Origin: an uncultured Clostridium sp.
GTDB taxonomy: Bacteria > Bacillota > Clostridia > Clostridiales > Clostridiaceae
Direction of reading: 5' to 3'
DNA length: 64,000 nucleotides
Assembly (NCBI GenBank): GCA_937927335.1
Contig: CALBDU010000016.1
Location: 1-64,000, forward strand
Part shown: positions 7,948-18,212 of the stretch, piece after piece
Numbering within the stretch: the first letter of the stretch is position 1
How the letters are laid out: each line of letters begins with the position of its first letter
Notes under the pieces: model-generated
What the model was told of the DNA's origin: nothing
What the model saw: only the letters and a program-made list of their open reading frames with translations
Database searches by the model: none
Program-made: the position numbers and the translations under genes

Positions 7948-8895
7948 TCAATAGCCCCTATTTAAGTTTATTTCATTTTTTAGCTTAACATCCTGAATAT
8001 AATTTTTCATATTACCTTTTATTAGCTCAAATCTTCTAAAGTCCTTTTTCTCGGATATCCAGGAATTGTGGGGAGTAATTATTACATTGTCCATGTCCCA
8101 TAAGGGGCTATCCTTTGTCAGAGGCTCCACTTCAAGCACATCTAGTGCGGCACCCGCAATTTTTCCTGATTTCAGTGCACCAATTAATTCATTTTCATCC
8201 ACAATGGTTCCACGAGCCACATTAACAAAGTAAACACCATTTTTCATTTTACTGAACTTTTCCTTGTTAATCATATGGTATGTAGCATCAGTATAGGGTA
8301 TAGTAACTACAATGATATCCGACAATGCCAGCATTTGATCCATATCCTCAGTACTGTAGCATTTATCAAAATATTGCACATCATTGCCGGTGGTATTCAT
8401 GCCTAAAATATTTACATCAAAGCCCTGGAGTCTTTTTGCAGCATTTTGAGCTATGGTTCCTGTTCCTATAAACCCTACTGTTTTGCCATACAGCTCCAGA
8501 AGGTTTTTATCATATTTCCATATTTTATTTTTCTGATTTTCATAAAATTTAACACTATTTTTCAACATCTCAAGTATTTTCAGAACAATCCATTCTCCTA
8601 TAGGAACACTATAGCCCCCTCTGTTACTGGAAACCAGAATTCCAGCACCCTTTACATAATCCATTGGCAGCTGATCTAAGCCTGCGCTGAAAAGCTGGAT
8701 CCATTTTAGCTTTTTCATTTTAGTAATATCCAGAGTTTTAAAAGGGTCATAGCCAATCAATACTTCTATATCTGAAAGTTCCGGTTTATATACAACTTCC
8801 TTCTCATCCACATATGTAATATCATAGCCTATTTCCTGAAGCTCCTTCATCTTTTGTTTTCCAAAGTCATAAGTTATTAATGCTTTTATCCCCAT
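7948..8895 (-). CDS. D-2-hydroxyacid dehydrogenase, NAD-dependent
   Basis: 315 residues. The substrate-binding flanks surround a Rossmann domain (about 100-290) with the NAD motif GFIGTGTIAQNAAKRL, the Arg of VNVARGTIVDENEL, the Glu of DVLEVEPL and the catalytic His of ITPHNSW. This family reduces 2-keto acids or oxidises D-2-hydroxyacids (phosphoglycerate, glycerate, lactate, hydroxyisocaproate). The exact substrate cannot be read from sequence. It is a single gene with its own terminator, and the ribosome site GAGGTG precedes the ATG. It lacks the ACT tail of long SerA enzymes. Confidence 0.85.
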   Translation of the reverse strand: MGIKALITYDFGKQKMKELQEIGYDITYVDEKEVVYKPELSDIEVLIGYDPFKTLDITKMKKLKWIQLFSAGLDQLPMDYVKGAGILVSSNRGGYSVPIGEWIVLKILEMLKNSVKFYENQKNKIWKYDKNLLELYGKTVGFIGTGTIAQNAAKRLQGFDVNILGMNTTGNDVQYFDKCYSTEDMDQMLALSDIIVVTIPYTDATYHMINKEKFSKMKNGVYFVNVARGTIVDENELIGALKSGKIAGAALDVLEVEPLTKDSPLWDMDNVIITPHNSWISEKKDFRRFELIKGNMKNYIQDVKLKNEINLNRGY

Positions 8896-8910
8896 ATATT
8901 TTCACCTCTT

Positions 8911-8950
8911 AATCAGCGAAAAGCATTTGCATATTTCTATGCAAATGCTT
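8911..8950 (-). terminator. Terminator of the fatty acid operon, overlapping the accA stop
   Basis: Perfect 13-bp stem AAGCATTTGCATA (8921-8933) / TATGCAAATGCTT (8938-8950) with loop TTTC. On the minus strand it is followed by TTCGC, so the T tract is short. The stem begins at the accA stop codon. Confidence 0.7.
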
Positions 8951-9771
8951 TATTCGATATATTCTCCCATGTTTCTGAACTTTCTATATCTTTCTTCTAT
9001 CAATTCTTCAACAGACATGGATCTTAACTTGCCCACTTCTGCCACAAGTGCCTTTTTAATATCTGCAGCTACTTTTTCAACATTTTTATGGGCCCCGCCA
9101 TAGGGTTCCTTTATAATCCTGTCAATGATGCCAAAGTCCTTTAGATCCCTGGCAGTTATTTTCATGATGTTTGCTGCCTCTTTCGCCCTGGAGCCGTCCT
9201 TCCACAATATGCCGGCAAAACCCTCCGGAGACAAAACAGAATATATAGCATTTTCAAGCATCCAGACCTGGTCGGAAACAGCCAAAGCTAAAGCACCACC
9301 GCTGCCTCCTTCACCTATAACAATAGATATGCTTGGGGTCTTCAATTTGGACATTTCAAGCAGGTTTCTTGCAATAGCCTCTCCCTGTCCTCTCTCCTCT
9401 GCCTCAGCGTCGCAATGTGCACCTTTGGTATCCACAAATAATATAACCGGGCGGTTAAATTTTTCAGCCTGCTTCATCAGTCTAAGTGCCTTTCTGTATC
9501 CATCCGGCTCAGCCATACCAAAATTTCTCTTAATATTCTCGTTTATATTGCGTCCCTTCTGGTGGCCTATCACTGTTACTGGAATTCCGTCTAAAAGTGC
9601 TATTCCTCCCACTATTGCTGCATCATCATGGTAAAACCTGTCTCCATGAAATTCAATAAAGGAATCAAAAATTCTGCTTACATAATCAAGAGTTGTGGGT
9701 CTTTCTATCATCCTTACAAGAGTTAGTCTATCCCATGCACTTTTCTTTGTTTTGAAATCACCTACAGACAT
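8950..9771 (-). CDS. accA: Acetyl-CoA carboxylase carboxyltransferase subunit alpha
   Basis: 273 residues. With AccD it transfers carboxyl from carboxybiotin to acetyl-CoA, making malonyl-CoA. The N terminus ([21 protein letters not shown]), the [19 protein letters not shown] block and the [14 protein letters not shown] and [11 protein letters not shown] motifs are family hallmarks. The usual DTPGAYPG loop reads DTKGAHCD here, an unusual substitution but in a clostridial context. Last gene of the operon; it starts 3 bases after the accD stop. Confidence 0.96.
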   Translation of the reverse strand: MSVGDFKTKKSAWDRLTLVRMIERPTTLDYVSRIFDSFIEFHGDRFYHDDAAIVGGIALLDGIPVTVIGHQKGRNINENIKRNFGMAEPDGYRKALRLMKQAEKFNRPVILFVDTKGAHCDAEAEERGQGEAIARNLLEMSKLKTPSISIVIGEGGSGGALALAVSDQVWMLENAIYSVLSPEGFAGILWKDGSRAKEAANIMKITARDLKDFGIIDRIIKEPYGGAHKNVEKVAADIKKALVAEVGKLRSMSVEELIEERYRKFRNMGEYIE

Positions 9772-9774
9772 AAA

Positions 9775-10653
9775 CTACCTCCTATCTTCACTTTGATGCA
9801 TAAATAAAATATTTTTAAGCATATTCTTAAGCTCCCGCCGAGGAACTATTTTATCAATAAATCCGTGTTCTATTAAAAATTCAGCACTTTGGAAATCGTC
9901 AGGAAGTTTCTTCCTTATTGTTTCTTCTATTACCCTTCTGCCTGCAAAGCCAACCAAAGCTCCAGGTTCGGAAAGAATTATGTCACCCAGAGAAGCAAAG
10001 CTTGCAGTAACGCCTCCTGTGGTTGGATCGGTAAGCACTGTAACGTAAAGGAGCCCTGCATCACTTAATTTTCCCAGAGCAGCGCTGGTTTTTGCCATCT
10101 GCATTAACGAATACATGCCCTCCTGCATTCTTGCTCCTCCGGATGTAGTGAAAATAATCACCGGAAGCTTCAATACAATTGCCTTTTCGATAGCTCTTGC
10201 TACCTTTTCCCCAACAACAGACCCCATGCTGCCCATCATGAAAAAGCTGTCCATTACGCATACAACAGCTTCCTGCCCTAATATGCTGCATTTCCCTGTG
10301 ACTACAGCTTCATTTTGCCCTGTCTTATCCATCAAGCCTTTAATTTTCTGTTCATAGCCTTCGAATTCCAAAGGATTCACTGACTGCATATTTTTATCAA
10401 ACTCAATAAAGGTATCTTTATCTGCAAGGAATTCCAATCTTTCTGCAGCATTCATTCTGAAATGGTATTCGCAGTAGGGACATACCTTGAAATTATTATC
10501 CAGATCCTCTTTATATATTATCTGCCCGCACTTGTCACATTTAACCCACATTCCCCCTGGGATGGAGGGCTTGCTTTCAACATTGACATCCTTCTTGATT
10601 GGTGCCTTGCTGACGGTAATATATTTGTTTTTCTTGAATATGTTATTAATCAA
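9775..10653 (-). CDS. accD: Acetyl-CoA carboxylase carboxyltransferase subunit beta
   Basis: 292 residues from a TTG at 10653, eight bases after AGGAGG; a GTG at 10662 overlaps the ribosome site and is less likely. The N-terminal zinc ribbon is intact (CDKCG ... CPYCEYHF, about residues 38-63). The crotonase-fold carboxyltransferase domain follows ([23 protein letters not shown], then [16 protein letters not shown]). It pairs with AccA. The spacing to accC (33 bases) and accA (3 bases) supports one transcript. Confidence 0.95.
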   Translation of the reverse strand: MINNIFKKNKYITVSKAPIKKDVNVESKPSIPGGMWVKCDKCGQIIYKEDLDNNFKVCPYCEYHFRMNAAERLEFLADKDTFIEFDKNMQSVNPLEFEGYEQKIKGLMDKTGQNEAVVTGKCSILGQEAVVCVMDSFFMMGSMGSVVGEKVARAIEKAIVLKLPVIIFTTSGGARMQEGMYSLMQMAKTSAALGKLSDAGLLYVTVLTDPTTGGVTASFASLGDIILSEPGALVGFAGRRVIEETIRKKLPDDFQSAEFLIEHGFIDKIVPRRELKNMLKNILFMHQSEDRR

Positions 10654-10686
10654 TATTTCCACCTCCTGCCGAAAAAGCGTTTACCA

Positions 10687-12030
10687 TTAAGCTCCTGTTT
10701 TTCTGGCAATAAAACCTGTATCATAATTTCCTTCGACGAAATCCTGATCAGATAAAATCATAAACTGAAAATCGATGTTTGTGTGCACTCCTTCAATGGC
10801 AAACTCTGACAAGGCCCTTTTCATTCTTGCTATGGCTTCTTCCCTGGTCTTACCATAAGCTATAAGCTTTGCAATCATGGAATCATAATTTGGAGGAATA
10901 ACATAGCCTGAGTATACGGCGCTGTCTACCCTCACATTATAACCCCCTGGAACAATAAGGGTGTCAATTTTTCCAGGAGAAGGCATAAAGTTCTTCTCAG
11001 GGTTTTCTGCATTTATTCTGCATTCAATGGCATGACCATTCAGCTTAATATCTGACTGTGTATATTGAAGCTCTTCTCCTGCTGCAATTTTTATCTGTTC
11101 CTTTATCAGATCTATCCCTGTAATCATTTCAGTGATGGGATGCTCAACCTGAATACGAGTATTCATCTCCATGAAATAGAAGTCTCCATTTTTATCCAGT
11201 AAAAACTCAATGGTGCCTGCATTGTCATAGTTAACTGCTTTAGCAGCTCTTACCGCAGTATCGCCCATTTTCTTTCTTAATTTTTCCGTCATTACAGGAC
11301 ATGGTGCTTCCTCAAGGATCTTTTGATTTCTTCTTTGAATGGAACAGTCTCTTTCCCCTAAGTATACTACATTTCCATGTTTATCTCCAAGTACCTGAAT
11401 TTCAACATGTCTTGGCTTTTCAATAAACTTTTCCATATATATGGTATCATCCCCAAAGGCAGCCTTAGCTTCTGCCTTTGCACTTTCATAGTCCTTTATC
11501 AGACGTTCTTTTTCGTAGACAATTCTGATGCCCCTGCCGCCGCCGCCTGCAGATGCTTTTATCATTACCGGATAGCCTATTTCTGCAGCTGTACTGATAA
11601 GCTGTTCTTCAGTCTTTATTGCTCCCTCAGATCCTGGAACTACTGGAACTCCTGCACTTATCATAAGCTCTCGTGCATTAGACTTGTTTCCCATTTTATC
11701 TATACATTCAGGCTCAGGACCTATGAATACAATATTACACTCTTTGCACATTTTTGCAAACCTGCTGTTTTCGGATAAAAACCCGAACCCTGGATGTATT
11801 GCTTCAGCACCGGTTAAAACAGTTGCGCTTAATATGTTTTGTATATTAAGATAACTGTCTTTTGCCGGAGCCGGACCTATGCAGACAGCTTCGTCTGCCA
11901 TATGGGTGTGAAGAGCATCTTTATCCGCCTCCGAATAAACTGCCACTGTAGCTATTCCCATTTCCTTGCAGGCCCTGATAATTCTGACCGCAATTTCTCC
12001 TCTATTTGCAATAAGTATTTTATTAAACAC
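10687..12030 (-). CDS. accC: Biotin carboxylase subunit of acetyl-CoA carboxylase
   Basis: 447 residues, the standard length, with a GTG start after GGAGATTTTGAA. ATP-grasp enzyme that carboxylates the biotin on AccB using bicarbonate. The N-terminal [25 protein letters not shown], the glycine-rich ATP loop [14 protein letters not shown], the [18 protein letters not shown] block and [19 protein letters not shown] catalytic segment are all present. Because a stand-alone AccB is encoded in the same operon, this is the fatty-acid enzyme rather than a pyruvate carboxylase fragment. Confidence 0.97.
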   Translation of the reverse strand: MFNKILIANRGEIAVRIIRACKEMGIATVAVYSEADKDALHTHMADEAVCIGPAPAKDSYLNIQNILSATVLTGAEAIHPGFGFLSENSRFAKMCKECNIVFIGPEPECIDKMGNKSNARELMISAGVPVVPGSEGAIKTEEQLISTAAEIGYPVMIKASAGGGGRGIRIVYEKERLIKDYESAKAEAKAAFGDDTIYMEKFIEKPRHVEIQVLGDKHGNVVYLGERDCSIQRRNQKILEEAPCPVMTEKLRKKMGDTAVRAAKAVNYDNAGTIEFLLDKNGDFYFMEMNTRIQVEHPITEMITGIDLIKEQIKIAAGEELQYTQSDIKLNGHAIECRINAENPEKNFMPSPGKIDTLIVPGGYNVRVDSAVYSGYVIPPNYDSMIAKLIAYGKTREEAIARMKRALSEFAIEGVHTNIDFQFMILSDQDFVEGNYDTGFIARKTGA

Positions 12031-12059
12031 TTCAAAATCTCCATTCCAAATAATATTTT

Positions 12060-12503
12060 TTATCCTATCATAAACATAAGTTCTGCTTCACAGGCTTTTT
12101 TATCTCCAACATAAGCCACCGCATTACCTATACCGGCAGGGCCCTTTATCTTTATGATTTCTGTTTCAAGTCTGAGAACATCCCCGGGAAGGACTTTTCT
12201 TCTGAACTTGGCACTCTTTATTCCGCCAAAAAATGCTATCTTTCCTTTAAATCTTTCATCGCTTAATATTGCAACTGCACCGGTTTGAGCCAGAGCCTCA
12301 ACTATGAGCACTCCTGGCATAACTGGCTCTGTCGGGAAATGTCCCTGGAAAAATTCTTCATTAACACTTACATTTTTATATCCCACAGCTTTCACTCCCG
12401 GTTCAAGGTAAACCACCTTATCCACCAGCAAAAATGGATATCTGTGAGGAATTATTTTTTTTATTTCGTTAATGCCTAATTCCACTTCAAATTGGTTATC
12501 CAT
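12060..12503 (-). CDS. fabZ: 3-hydroxyacyl-ACP dehydratase FabZ
   Basis: 147 residues with a single hot-dog fold. It dehydrates 3-hydroxyacyl-ACP to trans-2-enoyl-ACP in each elongation round. The signature [13 protein letters not shown], the catalytic His in [11 protein letters not shown] and the Glu in [11 protein letters not shown] are present. Ribosome site AGAGG. It lies between accB and accC, the usual clostridial order. No FabA/FabN-type gene is present here, so the source of unsaturated fatty acids is not evident in this operon. Confidence 0.96.
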   Translation of the reverse strand: MDNQFEVELGINEIKKIIPHRYPFLLVDKVVYLEPGVKAVGYKNVSVNEEFFQGHFPTEPVMPGVLIVEALAQTGAVAILSDERFKGKIAFFGGIKSAKFRRKVLPGDVLRLETEIIKIKGPAGIGNAVAYVGDKKACEAELMFMIG

Positions 12504-12517
12504 AATTTATACCTCTT

Positions 12518-13003
12518 TTATTTTTTTCGAATTTTAAATAACGGCTGGTTATATTCCACCATTTGTTCGTTGGCGGCAAGTACCTCAACAACTTCTCCCT
12601 GTACCTCTGCCTGAATTTCATTCATAAGCTTCATTGCTTCCAGGATACAGAGAGTGTCTCCCTTTTTAATCATTGAACCTACTGTTACGAAGTCTGCCTT
12701 ACCGGGACCCGGGGCTGCGTAAAAGGTTCCCACTATAGGTGAAACTACTGTATACAAATCCTTTTCTGATACAGCAGCCACGTCTTTTTCAACTTCAGCC
12801 TCCACTTTTTTCTCCGGAAATATTTCAACTTTTTCCATTGGAACTTCAACTTTTGCTGCTTCCTTTTTCACAGCTTCAACCACTGGAACAGGCTCTCCAT
12901 TTTTTTTCATCACAAAGGATATTCCCTGCCAGTTTACTTCAAGATAATCCAGGGTTGAGTTGTCCATAGCCTTAATTAAATCCTTAATTCCTTCGAAATC
13001 CAT
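12518..13003 (-). CDS. accB: Biotin carboxyl carrier protein of acetyl-CoA carboxylase
   Basis: 161 residues from the ATG at 13003, which has GGAG 8 bases upstream and starts 1 base after the fabF stop; the longer GTG frame at 13012 overlaps fabF. The N-terminal dimerisation part (MDFEGIKDLIKAMDNSTLDYLEV) is joined by a Val/Glu/Lys-rich linker to a C-terminal biotinyl domain. The biotin attachment motif EAMKLMNE places the modified lysine at residue 125. It carries the carboxyl group between AccC and AccA/AccD. Confidence 0.95.
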   Translation of the reverse strand: MDFEGIKDLIKAMDNSTLDYLEVNWQGISFVMKKNGEPVPVVEAVKKEAAKVEVPMEKVEIFPEKKVEAEVEKDVAAVSEKDLYTVVSPIVGTFYAAPGPGKADFVTVGSMIKKGDTLCILEAMKLMNEIQAEVQGEVVEVLAANEQMVEYNQPLFKIRKK

Positions 13004-13004
13004 A

Positions 13005-14243
13005 TTACTCACTCCACTTTTTCATTAAAATTACTGCATTATGTCCGCCAAATCCAAGGGAATTGGACATAGCATATTTCAAGTCTGCCTTTCTTCCAAC
13101 GTTTGGAACACAATCCAAGTCACATTCCGGATCTGGCACAGAGTAACCAATTGTTGGAGGTATAAAGCCCTCCTCCAGAGCCTTGATGCATATTACGCCT
13201 TCAACAGCTCCAGCTGCACCAAGCAGATGTCCTATCATTGATTTGGTTGAGCTTACCGGCACTCTGCCTGCAAGTTCTCCAAATACCCTCTTTATTGCTG
13301 CTGTTTCAAACTTATCATTTACAGGTGTACTTGTTCCATGGGCATTGATATAGGAAACTTCTTCCTTTGATATTCCTGCTTCTGCTATGGCAAGCTCCAT
13401 TGCCCTGGCAGCTCCTTCACCATCTGGTGATGGAGAGGTCATGTGGTATGCATCACAGGTGGAGCCGTACCCAACCATTTCTGCATAGATTTTTGCTCCT
13501 CTGGCCTGTGCATGCTCCAATGACTCAACAATGAATATTCCTGCTCCTTCTCCCATTACAAACCCATCCCTTTCAGCATCGAAAGGTATGGAAGCCCTTT
13601 TAGGATCCGTGCTTTTTGACAGCGCTGTCAAAGTTGTAAATCCAGCAATTGATAGAGGAGTAATTGAAGATTCTGTTCCTCCTGCTATTATAACATCTGC
13701 AGTACCGTTCTGTATCATCCTGTAGGCCTCGCCTATGCAATTTGTTCCTGTTGCGCAGGCAGTTACTACAGTAGTGCATATACCTCTTGCTTCAAACTTT
13801 ATAGCAACATTGCCTGCAGCCATATTGCTGATTATCATAGGTATAAACAGCGGATGTACCTTATTAGGCCCTTTTTCCAGGAATTTTGTCTGTTCCTTTT
13901 CAATTGTGCCTATTCCGCCAATGCCTGAACCTATTACTACACCAAATCTGTTTTTATCAACTTTATCAAGATCAAGCTTGGAATCCTCCACAGCCTGGGT
14001 TGCAGCTGCAATAGCAAACTGGCTGAAGGTATCAATTCTTTTAACTTCCTTTTTATCCATATACATGGAAGGGTCAAAATCCTTAACCTCTGCAGCAATT
14101 TTAACTTTAAATTCTGTGGTATCAAACTGTTTTATAAAGTCTATTCCGCATACACCGCTTTTAATATTGTTCCAAAAGGTTTCTACATCGTTGCCAACTG
14201 GTGTTATCGCACCTAAGCCTGTTACTACAACTCTTTTATTCAA
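13005..14243 (-). CDS. fabF: 3-oxoacyl-ACP synthase II (FabF)
   Basis: 412 residues from a TTG at 14243 with an AGGATGGTG ribosome site upstream; the ATG at 14255 directly abuts AGG and looks unusable. Condensing enzyme that elongates acyl-ACP with malonyl-ACP. The Cys-His-His triad is visible in TVVTACATGTNCIGEA, NAHGTSTPVNDKFE and STKSMIGHLLGAAGAVE. Thiolase fold, full length. It lies between fabG and accB; the accB start is 1 base downstream, suggesting translational coupling. Confidence 0.96.
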   Translation of the reverse strand: MNKRVVVTGLGAITPVGNDVETFWNNIKSGVCGIDFIKQFDTTEFKVKIAAEVKDFDPSMYMDKKEVKRIDTFSQFAIAAATQAVEDSKLDLDKVDKNRFGVVIGSGIGGIGTIEKEQTKFLEKGPNKVHPLFIPMIISNMAAGNVAIKFEARGICTTVVTACATGTNCIGEAYRMIQNGTADVIIAGGTESSITPLSIAGFTTLTALSKSTDPKRASIPFDAERDGFVMGEGAGIFIVESLEHAQARGAKIYAEMVGYGSTCDAYHMTSPSPDGEGAARAMELAIAEAGISKEEVSYINAHGTSTPVNDKFETAAIKRVFGELAGRVPVSSTKSMIGHLLGAAGAVEGVICIKALEEGFIPPTIGYSVPDPECDLDCVPNVGRKADLKYAMSNSLGFGGHNAVILMKKWSE

Positions 14244-14269
14244 AATTTTCACCATCCTATTGTTTATTT

Positions 14270-15022
14270 TTACATTACCATTCCGCCGTCTATATTTATT
14301 ATCTGTCCTGTAATATAGCTTCCTGAATCCGAAACTAAAAATGCCACAGCCTCGGCAATATCCTCCGGCTTTCCGAATCTTTTCAGCGGAATTCCGTTAA
14401 GCAGGCCCTCTTTTGCCTTTTCAGGCAGCACATCAGTCATATCTGTCTGTATAAAACCTGGTGCCACTGCATTAACTGTAATGCCTCTGGATGCCAGCTC
14501 CCTGGCAGTGGATTTAGTTATACCTATAACTCCTGCTTTTGAAGCAGAGTAATTAACCTGTCCGGCATTTCCGGTTATACCCACAACAGAAGACATATTT
14601 ACAATTCTGCCGCTTCTCTGTTTAACCATATACGGGGCAGCGTGCCTGATGCAGTTAAAGGTTCCTTTCAAATTAACATCTATAACACCGTCAAAGTCTT
14701 CCTCCTTCATTCTCATGAGAAGTCCGTCCTTAGTTATTCCAGCGTTATTAACAAGTATATCTATTGATCCAAAATTATCAACTGCAGCTTTAATTATTTT
14801 TTCAGCATCAGAAAAGCTGCTAACATCTCCCTGAACTGCAACAGCATTTGATCCTGCCGCCTTTATATCCTCTAGTACCTGCTGTACTGATTCAATGCTG
14901 CTTCTGTAATTTAGTACTATATTTGCTCCAAGTGATGCCAGCTTTATTGCCACAGCCCTGCCGATCCCCCTGCTGGCTCCAGTTACTACTGCAGTTTTTC
15001 CAATAAGGTTTTTATCACACAT
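14270..15022 (-). CDS. fabG: 3-oxoacyl-ACP reductase FabG
   Basis: 250 residues, a short-chain dehydrogenase. It reduces 3-oxoacyl-ACP to 3-hydroxyacyl-ACP with NADPH. The cofactor loop [12 protein letters not shown], the NNAGIT motif, catalytic Ser (NMSSVVG), Tyr-x-x-x-Lys (YSASKAG) and the C-terminal [17 protein letters not shown] are all typical. Ribosome site GGAG. Follows fabD by 25 bases in the operon. Confidence 0.96.
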   Translation of the reverse strand: MCDKNLIGKTAVVTGASRGIGRAVAIKLASLGANIVLNYRSSIESVQQVLEDIKAAGSNAVAVQGDVSSFSDAEKIIKAAVDNFGSIDILVNNAGITKDGLLMRMKEEDFDGVIDVNLKGTFNCIRHAAPYMVKQRSGRIVNMSSVVGITGNAGQVNYSASKAGVIGITKSTARELASRGITVNAVAPGFIQTDMTDVLPEKAKEGLLNGIPLKRFGKPEDIAEAVAFLVSDSGSYITGQIINIDGGMVM

Positions 15023-15047
15023 TTAATTTTCTCCAATCCAATGGCTA

Positions 15048-15983
15048 TCAGCCATTTATTTTTTCTACAGCCTTATTCAAGGACTCCAGATCCTCTACAT
15101 TTAATGTAGTGATCTTTCTGTTGATTTTCTTAACGAAGCCGCACAAGGTTTTACCTGGTCCAAGCTCTATAAATGTATCTACGCCGTTTTCCAGCATAGT
15201 ATTTATTGTCTTTTCCCATTGAACTGGACTCATAACCTGCTTTTTCAGCACAGCTTTTATATCACCGGCATCCTTAATAAATTCTCCTGTAACATTTGTT
15301 ATTACAGGTATGTTCATGGAATTAAGCTTTATTTTTTTTAGCTCCTGCTCAAGCTTTTCAGCTGCAGGCTTTAGCATAGATGTATGGAAAGGTCCGCTTA
15401 CATTCAGCATTACAGCCTTAAGCGCTCCTGCTTCCTTAGCCTTTTCACAGGCTGCCTTAACTGCCTCTATTTCTCCGGCAATAACTATCTGGCCCGGACA
15501 GTTAAAATTTGCCCCTTCAATAATGCCCAGTTCAGAGGTGCTTTTTAGAACCTCCTCAAGAATTTCAGGTTTTAATCCGATTATGGCAGCCATCCCGCCA
15601 ACTCCTGCTGGTACTGCCTCCTGCATAAACCGTCCTCTTTTCTTAACCAGCTTTACAGCTTCTTCAAAATTAAAAACACCGCTGCAAACCAAAGCCGAAT
15701 ATTCTCCAAGGCTCAGTCCTGCTGTGTAATGTGGTTTTACTCCTTTTTCCTCCAAGGCCTTCATGGCTGCTATGCTTGTGGTTAATATAGCTGGCTGAGT
15801 ATTTTCAGTAATATTAAGCTCATCCTCAGGGCCCTCAAAACACAGGCTGCTTATTTTAAATCCCAGCGCCTCATCCGCCTTGTCAAATATTTCCTTAGAA
15901 ACAGGAATATTTTCATAAAGCTCTCTGCCCATTCCTGGGTACTGGGCTCCCTGGCCTGAAAAAATAAATGCAATCTTACCCAT
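15048..15983 (-). CDS. fabD: Malonyl-CoA:ACP transacylase
   Basis: 311 residues from the ATG at 15983 (GGAGG 5 bases upstream); the frame extends to a TTG at 15995 that overlaps the ribosome site. It loads malonyl from CoA onto ACP. The motifs are IFSGQGAQYPGMG at the N terminus, the nucleophile Ser in AGLSLGEYSAL, a conserved Arg in KRGRFMQEA and the His of GPFHTSML. It starts 12 bases after the fabK stop. Confidence 0.96.
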   Translation of the reverse strand: MGKIAFIFSGQGAQYPGMGRELYENIPVSKEIFDKADEALGFKISSLCFEGPEDELNITENTQPAILTTSIAAMKALEEKGVKPHYTAGLSLGEYSALVCSGVFNFEEAVKLVKKRGRFMQEAVPAGVGGMAAIIGLKPEILEEVLKSTSELGIIEGANFNCPGQIVIAGEIEAVKAACEKAKEAGALKAVMLNVSGPFHTSMLKPAAEKLEQELKKIKLNSMNIPVITNVTGEFIKDAGDIKAVLKKQVMSPVQWEKTINTMLENGVDTFIELGPGKTLCGFVKKINRKITTLNVEDLESLNKAVEKING

Positions 15984-15995
15984 TTGCTCCTCCAA

Positions 15996-16943
15996 TTATT
16001 TAACTATAAATTTATTTTCAACTTCAAGAATCTGATTTTCGGCTTCAAGAAGCATTTCATCAATGATTTCCCGGCAAGTCTGCTCTTTCTTAACTAATCC
16101 TGCTATCTGGCCAGCCATCACAGAGCCCATTTCAACATCACCTAATTTGGCAGCTTTGCTCAATGCGCCTCTTCCAAGCTCCTCATATTTTTCCAGAGGT
16201 GCACATTCCTTCTCAAGGAGCTGGAACTGCCTTGAAAGTTTATTTCTGAGTATTCTTACTGGGTGTCCTGTAGGTCTTCCTGTAACGTGTGTATCTATGT
16301 CCTTTGCTCCCAGCACTTTTTGTTTATAATTTTCATGGACAGTACATTCCTTTGCCACCAGGAATCTTGTTCCCACCTGCACTCCTACTGCTCCAAGCAT
16401 CAATGCTGCTGCAACACCTCTCCCGTCTCCAATTCCGCCTGCAGCTATTACAGGTATATTTACGGCATCTACAACCTGTGGAACCAGCGCCATGGTTGTC
16501 AATTCTCCCACATGTCCGCCAGATTCACAGCCTTCAGCAATTACAGCATCAACTCCAGCTCTTTCCATTCTCTTTGCCAGTGCCACAGATGGAACAACAG
16601 GAATAACCTTAATACCATATTGCTTCCACATTTCTATATATTTGCCCGGATTTCCCGCACCAGTGGTTACAACTTTAACTCCTTCCTCACAAACCATTTT
16701 TGCGATTTCCTCTGCACTTTCGCTTAGAAGCATAATATTTACGCCAAAAGGCTTGTCAGTAAGTTTTTTTGCCTTTCTTATTTCGTCTCTTACCCAATCT
16801 ACAGGTGCATTCCCTGTAATTATACCAAGTCCACCGGCATTTGATACTGCTGCAGCAAGAGAACTGTCAGCTATCCATGCCATCCCTCCCTGTATAATAG
16901 GATATTTAATTCCTGCCATATTACAAAATTCACTGTGTATCAT
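15996..16943 (-). CDS. fabK: FMN-dependent enoyl-ACP reductase II
   Basis: 315 residues, a TIM barrel of the nitronate monooxygenase/FabK family. It reduces trans-2-enoyl-ACP with NAD(P)H and FMN, the last step of each elongation round, and replaces FabI (no FabI is seen here). Visible features are YPIIQGGMAWIADSSLAAAVSNAGGLGIITG, the GCESGGHVG phosphate/active-site loop with the His typical of FabK, and AAGGIGDGRGVAAALMLGAVGVQVGTRFL. Its position between acpP and fabD is the standard FabK locus and distinguishes it from the related gene at the operon head. Confidence 0.94.
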   Translation of the reverse strand: MIHSEFCNMAGIKYPIIQGGMAWIADSSLAAAVSNAGGLGIITGNAPVDWVRDEIRKAKKLTDKPFGVNIMLLSESAEEIAKMVCEEGVKVVTTGAGNPGKYIEMWKQYGIKVIPVVPSVALAKRMERAGVDAVIAEGCESGGHVGELTTMALVPQVVDAVNIPVIAAGGIGDGRGVAAALMLGAVGVQVGTRFLVAKECTVHENYKQKVLGAKDIDTHVTGRPTGHPVRILRNKLSRQFQLLEKECAPLEKYEELGRGALSKAAKLGDVEMGSVMAGQIAGLVKKEQTCREIIDEMLLEAENQILEVENKFIVK

Positions 16944-16973
16944 TTTTATCCTCCTATCTATCCCAGAAGTTGT

Positions 16974-17192
16974 TTATTTTTTACTTTCAACAAAATTCAC
17001 TGCATCTCTTATAGTTTTTATTTCCTCTGCATCTTCAATCTGAATGTTGAAGGCATCTTCAATCTCTATAATTATCTGGAACAGATCCAATGAATCCACG
17101 CCAAGCTCTTCAAAGCTTGTATCCATAGTTATCTCATCCTGTTCAAGCTCAAGCTGCTCCATGATAATATTTTTTATTCTATCAAATACCAT
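16974..17192 (-). CDS. acpP: Acyl carrier protein
   Basis: 72 residues, strongly acidic. The phosphopantetheine attachment site is Ser34 in GVDSLDLFQI. The four-helix architecture is normal (N-terminal FDRIKNIIMEQLEL, C-terminal TIRDAVNFVESKK). It carries the growing acyl chain between the enzymes of this operon. It lies between fabH and fabK, with ribosome site GTGAGG. Confidence 0.97.
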   Translation of the reverse strand: MVFDRIKNIIMEQLELEQDEITMDTSFEELGVDSLDLFQIIIEIEDAFNIQIEDAEEIKTIRDAVNFVESKK

Positions 17193-17206
17193 AATTAATC
17201 CTCACT

Positions 17207-18193
17207 TTACCATTCAATGATCGTACCGCCGTAAGTCAACCCACCGCCAAAGGCAACCAGCATAATTTTATCACCTTTTTTAAGCATGCCCTTCTTTGAT
17301 ATTTCATCCAGAGCAATAGCCACGCTGGCCGCTGATGTATTGCCAAACCGATCTATATTTACATAGAACTTATCTTCAGATACCCCAAGCTTTTTTGCTG
17401 TGAACTCAATTATTCTTGTATTTGCCTGATGTGGTATTATATATTTTATATCCTCCAGGTTAAGACCGGATGCCTTAAGAAGTTCGTCTATGGACAAACT
17501 CATAACATTTACTGCAAATTTAAATATTTCCCTGCCGTCCATCTTTACTGTGCAGCTGTTCAAATCAAACTCATTAGCACATTCAGACTTAACATAAGGA
17601 TTTCTAACAGGTATGCTGCCGCAGGTAAGATGATGTCCCTTGGTTCCGTCTGAACCGCTGTAGCAGGCCAATATGCCGTTATGTTGGGAAGCCTTCATTA
17701 CTGCAGCTCCTGCACCATCTGCAAATATAACACAGGTGCTTCTGTCTTCCCAGTTCACAACCTTTGATAATGTTTCAGCTCCTATTACCAAAGCAGTTCT
17801 AAATCTTCCTGTCTTTATAAATTGTGCAGCTATATCCAATGCATAAACAAACCCGGTACAGGCTGCTGAGATGTCAAAGCAGGTTGCATTGACAGCATTA
17901 ATATTCTTTTGCACTATGCAGGCTGTATTTGGTATAAATGCATCAGGAGTCAAAGTAGCTACTATGATGAGGTCCAATTCCATAGGGTTAGTGCCTGAGT
18001 CTTCAAGAGCCTTCAGTGCAGCTTTAGTTGACAGATCTGAAGTGTTTTCACCTTCAGATATCCTTCTTTCCCTTATGCCTGTTCTTGTTCTTATCCATTC
18101 ATCGCTGGTTTCCACAATTTCTGCCAGTTCATCGTTGGTTACAATCTTTTCAGGAGCATAACTCCCGGTACCAATAATTTCAACATTATTCAT
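17207..18193 (-). CDS. fabH: 3-oxoacyl-ACP synthase III (FabH)
   Basis: 328 residues. It starts chain synthesis by condensing an acyl-CoA primer with malonyl-ACP. The catalytic Cys112 lies in FDISAACTGFVYAL, the His in IIPHQANTRIIE and the Asn in RFGNTSAASV. Primer choice (acetyl versus branched) cannot be read. The start has AAGGAG 8 bases upstream. It follows fabT by 19 bases, so the repressor and the synthesis genes are one unit. Confidence 0.96.
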   Translation of the reverse strand: MNNVEIIGTGSYAPEKIVTNDELAEIVETSDEWIRTRTGIRERRISEGENTSDLSTKAALKALEDSGTNPMELDLIIVATLTPDAFIPNTACIVQKNINAVNATCFDISAACTGFVYALDIAAQFIKTGRFRTALVIGAETLSKVVNWEDRSTCVIFADGAGAAVMKASQHNGILACYSGSDGTKGHHLTCGSIPVRNPYVKSECANEFDLNSCTVKMDGREIFKFAVNVMSLSIDELLKASGLNLEDIKYIIPHQANTRIIEFTAKKLGVSEDKFYVNIDRFGNTSAASVAIALDEISKKGMLKKGDKIMLVAFGGGLTYGGTIIEW

Positions 18194-18212
18194 ATTTTTT
18201 CTCCTTAAAAGT

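Noticed and set aside
9125..9634. Long open frame (169 codons) antisense to accA
   Set aside because: It lies entirely within a clear accA gene, has no ribosome site or family-like sequence, and arises from the codon bias of the real gene.
13735..14313. 192-codon plus-strand frame antisense to fabF
   Set aside because: Hydrophobic-looking translation but only a shadow of FabF codons; no ribosome site.
16492..17043. 183-codon frame on the plus strand across fabK and acpP
   Set aside because: Antisense to two conserved genes, low-complexity Ser/Pro-rich translation, no start signal; a coding shadow.
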